A DNA stretch of 64,000 nucleotides, from the NCBI GenBank assembly GCA_026874595.1, contig CM049320.1:53345070-53409069 (forward strand), given 5' to 3'. Source of the stretch: Sipunculus nudus. Lineage: Eukaryota; Annelida; Sipuncula; Golfingiida; Sipunculidae. The stretch's first letter is position 1. Every line of letters begins with the position of its first letter. Under the pieces are notes generated by a model that worked only from the letters and a program-made list of their open reading frames with translations, was not told where the DNA came from and made no database searches. Positions 34,261 to 47,862 of the stretch are shown piece after piece. Position numbers and translations under genes: made by a program.

Positions 34261-35891
34261 TTAAGAGAATGTACCCTGATAATTAAATATGATCCGCCCC
34301 TGATAATTTAAAAATGATCCCCCCCCCTGGAAATTCAGGGGTTTATTTCAGAGCTCATATGGAAATGTTCATAAGCTCATTCATACAAACGACAGATATT
34401 TTGCACTCAGAACAATAACACTGTACATGCTTTTTAGCACGGACCAACATACACATTGTATGATGAAATATGTAATGTTTATAAAGTGAACCCATACTAA
34501 CCCCCCCCCCCCCCCCCTTCTCATTGCCCTCTACCACCGTCTCCTATATTCATCAAAGGAGACATCGACGAGATGTGCATTGAGAATAGTAATTAAACTT
34601 TACTTTAAAACAGAAGATTTATGTAATATTTAACAATAAATTAACTTCAGTTAACTACATGTCGTTGAATGGCAAATAGTCATCTTTTAATTACAAATGT
34701 TTACATTAATGAGATCACAAAGGTAATTTTACATTTCTAATTATGATGTTAATTAAATAGAACCAAATATTCCAAAATTTTACCCTATCTATAAGGAATG
34801 TATATGATGTAATCTAACTATGATGATCTTCCGTGTATTTTTCATATAAATTTGAGTACCCCAAATTTAACATAGGATCCGCCCCCGTTACACTGAGAAG
34901 ATTTGGTGGAACTAATAAAAAATGTTAATATATTAACCAAACTTCATCTCCACCAAATTTGGTACTTTTTATCACAGTCTGAACAATTCTTCTGTATTTT
35001 GCCATTAACCGCTGCACTAATCATATTGTCCCCGCTTCTCGAAACGGGGGACATCGATTTGGGTATGTCTGTCTGTCCTTCTGACTGTCTGTCCGTCAAG
35101 TTTTTGTTTCCGTGAGCTAACTTTCCGAAGTGTTGTCCGATTTCATTAAGGTTTCGGCTAGTGATTGCTCTCATGCTTCTTTGCTTGGGATTAGTTTTGG
35201 AGTGTCTGTCTGAAAATTTATTATTACCAGCTCCAAAACAAACAAAAAACCCTTTGGTTCAACAATAAAAATTATGACATGAGGAGAACATCTTCAGGTG
35301 GCAATGAATATTAAAACACAGGGACTCTGACATGCGAAGACATCTTCAGGGAATAAAAAAACTAAAACATATTGAGAAGGCAATCATGAAGATCACAGGA
35401 AGCTAAAATATCTAGAGGCAGAAGCGGAGAACATATATTCCACGAATCTGCTTGTTATCATTAATTTAGATGTTAAGACTCAGTTGGAAAAAGAATTATG
35501 GCTGTACATTAAGTATATAAGAAACGTTTGGCAATAACTTAGGAGAAACTATCAATATTTAATTTAACTGGATCACCATATTAGGGTCTTTCCGACTAAA
35601 GCGAGCATTTGGGAGTCCCGATCTGATTTGCTAGAGATACACGATTAATCAAATAGGATTAAATGTCGGAATGAATCGCCTACAGTGCGGTTGATTTGCA
35701 TAGAATGCCTATAAATTTGCAGGGACAACTGTGCTCGCAACACGTTGAGACTCCATACGAATTAGTGATGAATGTTTCGAGCTAGCGGGTAGCACATTTA
35801 ATATTCGCTTCTAATCATGTGTAACATTGACACGTCCGCATCGAGTCCCTGAGGCTTCAGTTGGTAATCATCAGTTATATTTTTGTTTCAG
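34261..35891. other. Non-coding; C-runs; mollusc-type dispersed repeat fragment
   Basis: C-runs lie at about 34320 and 34501-34517. At 35025-35180 a block reading tgtccccgcttctcgaaacgggggaca (a short hairpin), followed by gtctgtctgtcc-like sequence, resembles a dispersed repeat end. The last bases (tttttgtttcag) form the acceptor of the next exon. Confidence 0.45.
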
Positions 35892-36179
35892 GCTATGTGT
35901 CACTGAGTGATATCGGGATCCGTGATATGGAGACGTTTACTGATCAGGTAAAACCAAGTCTCCGCTGTGTGCGGGAAGAGTTTGTCGAATATTGTGGTTA
36001 CGGCGGAAGGAAGGACCTTCTGGAAGGTGGCGGGTTATATGAAGTCGTCCCCACATACCCAAGCCGGCAGGTCGCTGGCCACTTCTTCAGGGCATCCAAG
36101 GGAAATGACCCCCCGTCAGCCGAGCTAAGTCGTTGTCTGAAGAGAAGCCATGTCGTGTTTACCAACATGGAATTGTACG
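35892..36179 (+). CDS. Internal exon of the Link-domain gene: unrecognised repeated domain
   Basis: Acceptor tgtttcag, donor acg/gtaagt; both borders phase 1; 288 nt (96 codons) with no stop. The peptide starts GYVSLSDIG, has LRCVREEFVEYCGYGG, then GLYEVVPTYPS, HFFRASKG and SRCLKRSHVVFTN. It resembles the terminal exons at 2781 and 43096, especially at the GY-x-SL start and the RCVR block, so these exons encode copies of one domain. I cannot name the domain. Position and phase place it between the Link exons and the terminal exon in one plus-strand gene; RNA evidence would be needed to join them. Confidence 0.65.
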
Positions 36180-37067
36180 GTAAGTAGTTATTTGCTTGTA
36201 TAGACGGTCCATAATAGGTTGGTTGTAAGTTTGATTGAGGCCAAAGGTTCACATCATCGGTTGAACCAGTGGTCAGACCAAGCATAACCGTGAACGGTTC
36301 TTAGTTCTTCCCAGAGATGAGGTGTTATACACCATCAAGCCCTGAGGCCTCTACATCTGTGGCTTAGCCATGAAACAAGCATTAGTGCAATTTGGTGAAA
36401 GCAAACAGACAGAAAGGGAGTCACTTCAGGAATAATTTGCCTTAGAAAGGACAAAACCACAAAAAAAAACTTTAAAGGAAAATTCAGATGAGCCATTTTT
36501 GGAGGTCTTTAAATTACAACTTTTTTCATCAAGAACCACCCGCATATGTCGAACAATCAATAAAAATTCAATTCAGAGCCGCCTTTTTGTTAATCACCAA
36601 GTGCGTTTTATGCATTTCTAGCAACCAACTTCTGTTCATAACCAACCAAACACCTCGCTAAAACGCACCTTTCAAATATTCATTTAGCATTAGCTATCCT
36701 TCAATTGCATGTCTGTTATTTTTTTTAAATGCGACCAACAGAAAGTACAATAACAGAAAGCACAATTGATTTTCATTGAAAAAATATAGGGTTACACAAC
36801 ACAGCACTACATCTCCAGGCCAGGGTTACAGCCTTAATTCAGCACCACGTTACTCCAATTTTTTTTCAAAACTTTGCTCTTTTTAATAGAAGTTTCATGC
36901 GTGTTTACACACACCGAGTAAAACCTCGCCTAACACCACCTCTCTTCAGCGACCACTTCAGAATAACTACAGTCCAAATTCTGTTTGCTCTTTTTTTCAG
37001 ACCTCACATAGACGACAACTATGACTTTATCGAGGTCCCGTTGGTGGTCGTAATTCCGAAATTCCAC

Positions 37068-37142
<75 letters not shown>

Positions 37143-37866
37143 CTGATGGAAGAAACTGAACTTCATATTTTTAATATATCTCGCAAAGAAAAAAAGTTAA
37201 ATAAGATTGTGTGTACAGAATTATTTCAAGGCAAATTCCGTTCACTTAAAACAAAAACTCTATCTTCGCTTTATCAATACAATATATTATTTTTTGCCAA
37301 ATACGTAGATTATATTTTATATCGTAGTTTTATCGATAATCCCCTGCGGATAACTGATCTCCACTTTCTTTCTGATATCTAGCCCTGATTTTATCGATGA
37401 ACAAGGGCTAAAGTGGCCCGTTGATCGATATTAACATTCTATGAATTTCTCATTAATCGTGCACTTGATCTATTTCTTTTGAATGCATAAAATTGCTCGT
37501 GTCCGTATAGTTTGACTACGGGAATAATGTAACCATGCACTGTGCGTGAGTTGGATTTTCCTCTTGCTGATAAGTTTAATTCATATATAGCCAGGCAACA
37601 ATCTAAAATACGCTGCTAATTGAATCAATACTCTGTTACCGTATCGAACATAATCACAGTTAAATATATATTAGGGATGTATTTATTGAATTATCCCATG
37701 CGTTAATGTGAATATAAAAGAGGCATTTGTTTCTCGCGCTGGTAAACTGCCACTGAGGATGTTCTTGCTTCTCTAATGTTACAACTAGTTTTCGTTTTAG
37801 GAGGCTATGGTCTGTATGATATCTCGCTTATATGGGTTTATTATTGGTACTTTTTTCTTATTTCAG
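36180..37866. other. Intron; AT microsatellite; one doubtful exon-like block
   Basis: The donor gtaagt opens it. Near 37000 a tttttttcag acceptor-like string precedes PHIDDNYDFIEVPLVVVIP in an open frame, but that frame enters in phase 2 and runs straight into an (AT)n tract (37070-37133) without a donor. Confidence 0.45.
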
Positions 37867-37893
37867 CTCCATTTACTGCGAACACACTTCCAG
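37867..37893 (+). CDS. Candidate 27-nt micro-exon (linker)
   Basis: A strong acceptor (acttttttcttatttcag) is followed by 27 bases and a consensus donor (ccag/gtatgt). Reading in phase 1 gives PFTANTLP with phase-1 borders on both sides, compatible with the exons at 35892 and 43096. A short Pro/Thr-containing linker between extracellular domains is plausible. It is too short to be certain from sequence alone. Confidence 0.45.
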
Positions 37894-38119
37894 GTATGTC
37901 ATCATTCTGGTAACACTTCTTTCCAAAGTAGTATAAAAAATTGTTCATTATTGATGCATTTAAATATTTCCACACGCACACACGAAGCCAAAATATACCA
38001 TTTATAGATGTGCCTTTCTGATTATACTTACTTTGTGCAAAGCGCATAGGGTGAAGTGTGATATTAATATCTTTAAACCCAAGAGCAAACTTGCCAACAG
38101 ATGCCTATGACGGGTTTTA

Positions 38120-39400
38120 ATAGTTCAGCTGACTGTATGTCATCTGAGATATGAGCTATAGCGATAATGTTTGTCTGGCGTCTGTCAGTCCGTTAACAGG
38201 GCACAACCGTTAGACCTAGACATTTATATGAGCACCCTGAATGTCAGAAGAGGATAAATCGTATTTGTAAGCCTAGAATCTTCTAACACAACATCCTACG
38301 AGGTTCTTAGCAAATCACCTTAGAAACCTGAAATAAGGTCATGATGAAACTCATTTTGCGACCCACAAGCCGAAAAAGCATTTTGATCACCCAGACAGTC
38401 AGTCAGGGCACATATTGTATCTGTTATGCCTAGAATCTTCTAACGTAACATTATAGGACGTCTTTTATTGCTGTCCTTGGAAACCTGAAATTAGGTCACC
38501 ATGACCTGTATTTTGAGACCTATAGGAAGGCTGTCGAACACAAAAACCAGGCAGGTTCTAGGCACATCTTTTGGAAACCTGAAATTAGGTCATGGTGACG
38601 TATATTTTGCAACTTGGACAGAAAAAAAAACTTTGAGCACCCAGACAGACGGGGTTCAAGTTGTATCCATTAGGCCCAGAACATTCTAACATAATATTCC
38701 GGGAGGTCCCAGGAAAATGTCCTTGGAAACATGAAATTGGGTCACTGTGACCTATATCCTGCAACCTGTAGGGAAAAAGGTGTCATTTGAGCACCCTGAA
38801 TGTAAGAAGGGCCAAACCAAATTGGAGGCGTTAGGGCTAGAATCTTCTATAGCAACACTCAACAAGTTCTAGGCAAGTCTCTTTGGGAACCAGAAATTAT
38901 GTCATGGTGCACAGGCTATATTTTATGCGCTATGAGTCGAAAAATATGAATTTGAGCATCCAGATAGACAAGGTACAGATTTGTATCTATTTTCATTTGA
39001 ACCTTACATTGAAAAGTCTAAGGTCCTTGGCGAGTCTTCTTTGAATCCTGAAATAAGGTGACTTAATTCTTATAATACAGCCAGATAGGGCTCAAATTGG
39101 ATCATTAAACCATAAAATCTTCCAACACAACATCCAGGGAGATCTTAGCAAATTCCACTGGAAACCTGCACGTGACAGGCAAAAAACATGAGTACCTTTA
39201 ACATCAGATGGGTATAAAAATTAGGCCTTAGAAAACCAGACATTGGGTCATGGTAACCTATATTCTGCGAGCTATTTACCAGATTTTGAGAACCCAGACA
39301 GACAGGGTACAAATGGTATCCAAATCCTCGGAACCCTCTATTGTGAAATCCAGGGGGGGGGGGGGGGGGGGGTCCTGGCCAGGTCTCCTATAAATCCTAT
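38120..39400 (-). repeat. Second diverged, inverted array of the ~350-bp repeat family
   Basis: It opens with the reverse complement of the unit end (gttcagctgactgtatgtcatctgag, then ccgttaacagggcacaa) and continues with repeats of 'cctagaatcttctaac', 'ccttggaaacctgaaattaggtca' and 'cacccagacag'. It resembles 19768-21260 more than the GGCGCC arrays. A G-run at about 39353-39372 interrupts it. Confidence 0.7.
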
Positions 39401-40342
39401 TTTCAATTGAGTGTCCCCGCGGTAACATACCAAGGATTCGATGGATTTTTCCCGAAACTCGACATACTTTTAACCAAAAGATGATATCGTCCAAGTTCGA
39501 TTTTAGACCAAATCCATGCATATTTAGAAAAGGTCAGAAGTCACAAGGCTATTTTATGTTGTCGCCGAGATAACTTATCAGGAATATGATGAATTTTGAT
39601 GAAGGTCAACATAAATATTAACCAATATGATATCTCACCTTAATTCGATTTCTTGTATAATCCATGAGGTCAGAGTTCTCCTGACTTAAATCTCCTGATT
39701 TAAAATCTTTGCAAAATTCACGCATATCTAATTAGGTCAGAGGTCACAAGACGTAAGATGGGCGTATTATGCATGTTTGCGGTGCTCATATTTACAATTC
39801 AACCCCGTGGTCACTGTTTTTGTGGTTTACGCCAACGATACTTAGAATTCATGACCAAATGTCGTCTTCATTTTATCTTTAAGGCCTCAAATAAAAGTGA
39901 TTGATTCTCCAGGTTTCAATACCAGGGCTAGCAAAGGGCAAAGTACTGTCAGCAGATAAATGAGAGCGTGGTATGTGGTGTGCATCTAACTCAAAATTTC
40001 AAAACAGCGACACCCTACACCCTAAATGCTTTGTCAGGCGTATAGCCCCGAAGGGGAATCCCCAACACACGTTGTGGAAAATTGTTTGAATACATGCTAC
40101 GAATGTGCATTTCTGTTGGTTCAAGCTAGAATCACAGACACTTAATTCTTTTTTTCACAGGGTGCTTTTTAGCCTGCTTTTTTAGCTTTCATGCAAAAAC
40201 TGCCGACAAATTTTATTTGCCCATGAATGAATCAGATCTCATGAGGCCGCTTTTCTTTGCCCCTCCCCCCCCCCCCCCCCCCCCACCCCCAGGCTACAGT
40301 ACTGGTCCGGTAGCTATATAGGAGTAAATTATTGCGTTGCAT
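39401..40342. other. Non-coding, no gene recognised
   Basis: Intronic sequence with a C-run (about 40267-40290). It ends at the start of duplicated copy B. Confidence 0.5.
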
Positions 40343-40696
40343 GTATAAATGTTTTCAAAAGTTGACTCGATTTTGAACGAGATTTTTTCGCATTCAAACA
40401 TTTGCATGTTTATTTTTTTAGTACCTCTTTTGTTGAGAAAGACTCGTGCGACCAAGGACATCTATATGATGAGGCAGTATTTCGTGGGAGAGACGAAGGA
40501 CAGAGTATATATTAGGTTTTGCCAGGTTCCTTGGCAACACCTGGGACAACATGGACCTCCACGTGGCCACCAAACAACACTTGCCATCCATCCTCCGACC
40601 AGCAAAGGCCTTCAAAACAACCTCTCATAGCATTTCCGTTTTCCTTGTAGAATGTGAACAAGGTATTATTTATACTATACTTTTATTGTACTATTT

Positions 40697-40761
<65 letters not shown>

Positions 40762-41038
40762 TTACTGCATCAATAAGGCACGGACCAAGATTGCTGTGTG
40801 AAAGCTGTGTGAAAGATCATGATTTTAACACACTTTTAGACAGGATCCGCTATACATACATTATCATAAAATTGTCAGCACTTTATCTCGTGCATATCAT
40901 GGTGCATGGTGGCGCTTTATCTTATAATTTTTCACTGTAGTGCTGCCCCTTAGAGTCTGTCGAAAGTAACTATAACAGTCAGAATGATAAATATTTTAAA
41001 ATGGACTTTCCGCTAACAAGTATTTTGCCACTTCGAAG

Positions 41039-42625
41039 CAGTGGGGTACCTAGCCTAATTGCCGCCCGGTGCGAAAGTAAAAGTTAGCGGTCTTTTAACA
41101 AAGCATTATAAAATTTCACAACATATGGAAACATATCCGGACAGATTTTCCTTGTTACAGGATTTTATTTGACAACAACGCAATTATATCGATGAAGTTA
41201 TCAACAGACAATATTTCGTTACGCATTTAAAAAACATCACCTCTTTGCTATTGCGTTATTTAAAAGAACGTTGTGCATGATTCACATAATGTTCTAACTT
41301 AATTTATCTTGCATGATATATGATTAACTTAATTCAACATGGTAAAACTTCATTTGGTTATTGTCATTTAGTTCTCAACGAATATAAATACATTGCCAAA
41401 AAAAAAAACCACTTCTTGTTATCGCATATGACAGCAGCTACGCCTAATTAAGCTGTGTGATATGCATAGTGCTGCAGCAAGCAAGGCGATCATACTTATG
41501 TCTCTATTCGAAACGCGGAAGAGTATTTCATGAGCTATATGTGTGCAGGGGATGTATAATGTTTGAATAAAATGTGACTTTTTGTTTAACTACAATATCC
41601 TCAAAGTTAAAACCATGTTAATCTAAAGCTACATCAGTTTCATGTTCTGCACTTTCCTCATGTTTATTTACGAACTAACGATAATTCGTTATTCAATAAA
41701 GCACTTCATTGAATTTCACATCATTATATCTTGAATTATATGATATATTATATTATATATTTAGTAATTTGAAGGTAACACGTATATATAACGTGTCCTA
41801 GGGGCAAGGTTGGAACCATCACCCTGGACATTGGTAATAATTTGTATTTGAAATGCAATGACATATGCCAACTTAAAGATTAAATAAATCTCACATAGTT
41901 CTGGGGGAAAGATTATTATTAAATAAAAGATCATGTCATATACGCCAAATTCTAAAACCAGTGGTAAATTAAAGGACAACCAAGGAAACGTATGTAAATG
42001 CGTTTGTTTTTAACGAAACTGTTGTAAGCACATGGGAGGACCATGGAAAAGTATTTTAGGTTGTTTCAGGCAGTTTAAATGTCATGGTATTCTAGTGAAA
42101 TCAATAGTGCAAGTTTATACATTACGGGAAAAGAGCAACAGAATTCATCATAACATTTTCCGGACAATGTGTAAGAGAGACACCCGTCCCCCATCACGTT
42201 TCTTCTTAGTTTCCTGTACACGTAGATGATCCTGAAATGTGTGCCTTTGCAAGACAGTTTCTCGGTGTCGTTCTGGCATTGCCGGTGTTCTCATAAATAA
42301 GAGCTTCAAATCTGTATTTCTTCTGGCGTAGCCTGTCTATAGAGATAATTCGCGAAACATTTGATTTACTATTGTACAGTTTATCATTACTGAAATGATT
42401 GATATGGAGGAACAAAGCAACAAAATTACCAAACATTAAAAATGCCCACCAATCTTTAAGAATATGTCATTTATACTTACAAATGTGTACTCTTTGAGGA
42501 TCTCTTTGTGCCAACTCCTCATACTAATTCAGCGAAATGCCCCCCCCCCCCCCCCCTGCAACATGCACCGTCCCGTACCCCGCATCACCCCCCCCCCCCC
42601 CCCCCATCCCCCCGGCACGCCACTG
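41039..42625. mobile_element. Non-autonomous hAT-like DNA transposon, copy B
   Basis: Duplicate of the element at 736-2310, with the same ends and the same flanking 8-mers (41031-41038 and 42626-42633). It is 12 bp longer, largely through longer C-runs near the right end. No coding capacity is visible. Confidence 0.7.
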
Positions 42626-43095
42626 CTTCGATGAATAGACCAACTGTTTGATACGTTTGTTTTATTCTTATGACACTCAGCGTGTGCTGAGAAGATTAAG
42701 CTGCATAACTCAGTGTACGAGTTAATCTGGTTGCATGTTTGCCAAATTCCTTCCTGTTGTCAAGCAGCTTCACGGCTTCTCCATCTCAAAGGCCTATCAA
42801 CAATCCACAGGATCTGGGCCATGTATTACCATCGCCTGTCATTAACAGGAGAGTATTGACTGCTGTTGCAGCGCAGTTTCCGGTATGACTGTCTGTATCG
42901 AAAGAATGTCTGTAGCGTATTTTAAACTGAACGAACTTTGTAAAAGAACTGTTGTATTTGTGAATAGGGAAACCACTGTGATTATCCTATGATTCATGTC
43001 ATATCCCACTGAAAAAGAACAACATATATTGACAAGTAATATATCTTTGTGTGGAGTGGCTAGGCGTTAATTATAATACATTGGTTTCCTTCCAG

Positions 43096-43345
43096 GATAT
43101 TTGTCGTTAGGTCATGTGATGGGAATTGGGCCTGAACCGATGGCTGGCCTAAAAGAAATTTTCCGCTGTGTTCGCGATGATTACGTTGGCAAAATCGGAC
43201 AATTCCAGTATACGGACTATGAAGTAGGTGTGGGTATTGGATCAAAGGAAAAGGAAGGGGTTTTTAACTCACTGGTATATTAAATCGAGTCACAAACCAG
43301 ATGAAGTTGTAGCCCTGAGATCGAATATGATACAGATCGTCACCT
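43096..43345 (+). pseudogene. Terminal exon of the Link-domain gene, copy B, frameshifted
   Basis: Same acceptor and phase-1 entry as 2781-3031. The peptide starts GYLSLGHV and matches copy A up to about 43250. There the string reads aaggaagggg instead of copy A's aaggacggg, one base longer, so the frame ends early at TAA near 43281-43283 after KEGVFNSLVY. The copy A stop is still recognisable downstream (about 43343-43345). The AATAAA-like signal is at 43483-43488. A G-run assembly error cannot be excluded. If the break is real, the protein loses about 25 C-terminal residues and gains a short unrelated tail. Confidence 0.6.
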
Positions 43346-44392
43346 AATCAATACTAAATATATATATAAGATACCATGTATAATACACGTGATATACAGT
43401 ATGTTACTTCATTACTAAATTGTAACCTGTTTAATTTCAGGTTGTTTTTTTTTTGTGGGTTTAATATCCGGTTAACGTCAAAAATAAATTTTCGATGAAT
43501 CATTTGCAAGTTCTCGGGTATTTTTTTATCTCTTGTGAGTCCAGGTCCTCTTGTGTAGTAATTCTGTATTATAAAAATAATACTTGTCTGCTTTACGAAA
43601 TAAGATATATGAAGTCGGAGAAACATAAAATCGCTACACAACAGGTGAAGCAACAAGTCTTGTACGATGTTTGTATGGCTGTTACAGCTGATAAGCTTTG
43701 GTTAGCGATTCGAACGTATTCCAGTCCAAACACTGCGACGGTCGAACTAATCTCTGATTCCGTGTCAACATATCCCATTATTGCGTAAAGCGTTCTGGCT
43801 AAGGAAGGGTACGGTGTATCGATCTGTAAAATAAGAAATAAGATAAACATAACAGCAGTTGAGAATTAATTAAAGGAGCCCAATCACCTATAAAGCATGT
43901 TAAGATAACACGAGAAAAAAGCTTCTTCCCTTTATAATAAATCTGTACCTGCCAAAATGTGTGCTTGATTCCCTTTGATTACTTCTGTGAAAGAGTGTTA
44001 AAAACAGTGGACCGGGCGCGACAGCAGGTGTCAACATAAACACAGTGCGTTGGGCCGTGTCCAGCGCGAAGCCACAACACGGGTCAATCAGGAGATGCCC
44101 TGACTGACTTGGCCCAAAATTATAATACATGTTCCCGCTGGCTGAAACACCACGTATTGCCCCTCTTAATCGGACCTCTAGTCACGTGACCTTGTTATGG
44201 TAAACAGTGGACTCTGTTTACCAACACGAAGAGCCATAACAAGGTGTTTAACAGCCGCTCGGATAGTTTTACTGGGAAACAGTTGTATAAAGCAAAAATG
44301 AACTGATAGTGTGAAAGAACAGGCATAATATTACTCCTGATAATGCCCCTTTAACATACGAATGTTGTAGTCTGTTAAGTCGCTTATTGGAA
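43346..44392. other. 3' flank in copy B, no gene recognised
   Basis: Equivalent of 3032-4165, lacking the 96-bp segment seen at 3410-3505 and retaining the nested inverted repeat. Confidence 0.5.
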
Positions 44393-44516
<124 letters not shown>

Positions 44517-45805
44517 GAGTGGGGATTGTATTTCAAATGTTAATGTCTTTAACATTGCAATGTTTGGCAAGCGTCTCGAAATATATTCAACACGAAAATT
44601 TTCAATTATTTAAACTGTAGGTATATCAACAAAGAATGCGTAATAATTCTTACTTTTTCTTAATTGCCTTATAATACTTATTACCTTGCTTTCAAATTAT
44701 TTGTAGTCTCATTAGAGCTATAGGTGATGAATACAGACAAAAAAATGCCTGTTTTTTTGTTTTGCTTTGTGTTACACAATGCCGAGTGCATTATTAAACA
44801 CATTTTTTTATGACTTTAGAAATTAATCTTGAATAAAGTACCATTTTATAATCGTCAGCCCTATCCTGTTTCATTTGCATTCTTGCAAGCCAGGCACATT
44901 TATCTGGTTCCTGCAAAAAGAATGAATGGATGGGTAACCAGTATATTCTTATTTGGTAAGACAATTAATTGATTAATGTAACTCCAGGTTAGTTAGAGGA
45001 CACCTTTAACGAATGTGTAATTAAGCGTAACCACACCTTGTGAGGCCTTGTTCTGTTCCTCATGTCAACATGTATTGAAAATCCCAATAATAAAGTTTCC
45101 AAAACAAAATATAAACATAATCAAAATAGAATGCATATGTGTGCATTGGATTACAATGATGTATCAATATAATTAATAAGTAACCTTGACAATTCAATGT
45201 GTATTATTACCGCTTGACAATTTGCGATTTAATTACAAAATGTATAACTCTGGAATAACTCACCGTGTTGAAACACGTTATATAAACTTACCTTTTAAAA
45301 GGAAAATTCCTGTGAAATTCTTTCATTTGCTCTATTGCTAGCCAGACAGATGTATCTTGTCACTACAAAAAGGAATGCATGTGTTTATTAAGTAAAGTCT
45401 GTGCTTGGTAATAATTAGTCAATTATATAACACCGAGTTATTAGAGAACACCTTCAGTCATTGTACAATCGGGGCAATGCCCCCCCCCCCCCGGTCGCAT
45501 CCAGGACTCCCCGTCCTCTAGGAATTGCACTAAGTCTGATACTTATTAACTTTTCAAAAGCACTTTCACGATACTCCTGTCACGGATATCCACAGACTTG
45601 GGACTTATTTCTACATTTCATTATGTTTAATCCTGTTTTATCCTAATAAATATTATATATTTTTTTTTCATTTTGTGCAACTGATATTTCTAATTGGAAT
45701 TAAAACATTACTCTGCTGTGTGGAATCATTGTGAATTATGGTGTTTATACACAATCACTCACAGACACATTTATATGCATCGAATTTCCTTTGCTATATA
45801 TATCC

Positions 45806-47457
45806 AGTGGCGGATTCAGAGCGTTCGTGCGCCCCCCCCCCCCCACCCCCAAAGATATATTTATTTTATTTATTATCCCAATTTTCGTGATTCATTTCCA
45901 TATTTTAGGTTGTTTTTATTAATGAGCAATCATATTTTACTTAAGTTATCCACAGTGTATAACTTTCAAACGCATCATTTTAGGATATTTATGAACAATT
46001 GCAGAACAGCTGCAGAGCGGCAGGCCCTGGTTGGGGTCGACCGTGAACAATCTCACGGTTTCTCTGCTGATCCCGGTACTCGAATTCACGATATTTGCTC
46101 TGCGAAGTCCTGTGTGCTGTCGAGACCACGGATATAATTATAAAACGCTCCCACATGGTAGAGCACTATCACATGGATGTATTGAATTTATGTAATGTTA
46201 TCAATGCAAATTATGTTACCTTCTCTCGTTTTAAATATCTTTGTAAGCTCTGAATTAGATTACTACCAAAATTAATGTGCTTTGGCCGTTAAGTGTTGTA
46301 TTAAATTTAGCTGGGCGTCATGGCCAGTGGCTCACCTGTTCCGATTCCCAACACTGGAATGTTGCAAATATCTAAACAGTAAACTCCATCCTGAACAGAT
46401 TTTTTCTTGATCTAAACTTAATGCTGCCCGGTCTCCAATTGGAATGTAACCGAACATACCGGTGGGATATTACCTCTTCCTTCGTTCACACTACAGGGAA
46501 GAATATGAAACTGCTTTTAGGATTTTGAAGAAAAATCAAGCACACACAGCTGGCAGTCTAATCTGAGGCGGAGATGTAATAAGTCAAAATATATATGTGT
46601 CGTATTATGTTTGTACATTATTCATGAGGAAACATGTTTGTATGAATTCAGTTATGTTGAAACTTTTGCTCTGTACTTTTCTCATTTGATCAGATATACG
46701 TACACATGCTAAATTTAATTAAAGTATTAGACAGTATGTAATACATTCTTTTGAATGTTGCAAGCTGACTCGCTTGTGATACATTTTTATGAATGCACAA
46801 AATGGACACTGATCAGTTCTTAGTGTCATGAGACTAAGGCTTGGCAGGTAACGGATCGGTCGGTGTCATTGTTCGAATGAAAACAATAGAAAACCGGTTC
46901 TCGACTGGAAATCAAATGCAACCAAGGCAACCCAGGCAATTCTTAACTGCAAGGCAATTCATGACCTGATATTATACGATAATATTATGAACGTCGTATT
47001 ATATGAGCCGATACATGTATATTAATCAATATCACATAAGCCGATGCTATATTTCATACTTATATTTTAACAGCATTGGAAACAAACGTAAGAAGATGTA
47101 GCTTTTAATCGAATCACAGATGCGCATCTGCAAATAAATTAATTATGCTGTGAAGGTAAGAATAATCACTTCCGACCGTGCTATAAGTTACGAGCAGGAA
47201 CTGGACTTAGCTTTTTCAATCGGGTGCATAAAACGGACAATCGCTTATTTATATTCCACAAAATTAGGGCATGAATTATATCAGAATTATATGAGATCCA
47301 ACACAGGCAAATGATGATAAACTGGTGGAGGTTTCATTGGGCAAAAATGTGGTTCCACACAATCTTTGATTTATACACACTCAAAGTATAGCATGGTTAC
47401 AATATTATGCACTACAGCCTGAGTCATGGGAAAGAGGATTACTTGGGTTAATAGGGT
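45806..47457. other. Non-coding in copy B, no gene recognised
   Basis: Equivalent of 5571-7210. The cagtggcggattcag string and the SINE-like fragment recur, and the C-run after the string is longer. Confidence 0.5.
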
Positions 47458-47464
47458 AAAAACG

Positions 47465-47537
47465 TGGTTTCGCTGGGGTTCGAACCCAGAAACTTTCGCG
47501 TGTGAGGCGAACGTGATAGCCACTACACTACGAAACC
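47465..47537 (-). tRNA. tRNA-Val (anticodon CAC), copy B
   Basis: Identical in all cloverleaf elements to the copy at 7218-7290, including the A and B boxes and the TTTTT terminator (47458-47462). It was carried along by the segmental duplication. Confidence 0.9.
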
Positions 47538-47862
47538 GCCCGATAACGATTGAAGTTCACACAAACCCTAACTGGGACCATATTCTTCCTCAAATATCAA
47601 CGATATAGGATTATTCAAGATCAAGTCAAAGTGTCGTATGTATATTGCAGATCATGGTCAAACGTGATAGGAGAAAAAGTTTATATCAAGTAAAAAGAAA
47701 CCGGAAAATTCTTCAAAAATTATGAGTAATATCAATGAAATGCCTGAATTAAGATTGCCTTCAAATTTAAACATGCATAAATAATAAACTTTATTGGAAC
47801 TGATCGTAAAACATTTTTTTTTAATTTGATATCATAGACCCATGCCATAGACCTGATAAGTT

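Noticed and set aside
37015-37090. Exon-like PHIDDNYDFIEVPLVVVIP after a tttttttcag acceptor
   Set aside because: The frame enters in phase 2, unlike neighbouring exons, and runs into an (AT)n tract with no donor. It may be an exon relic but cannot be supported.
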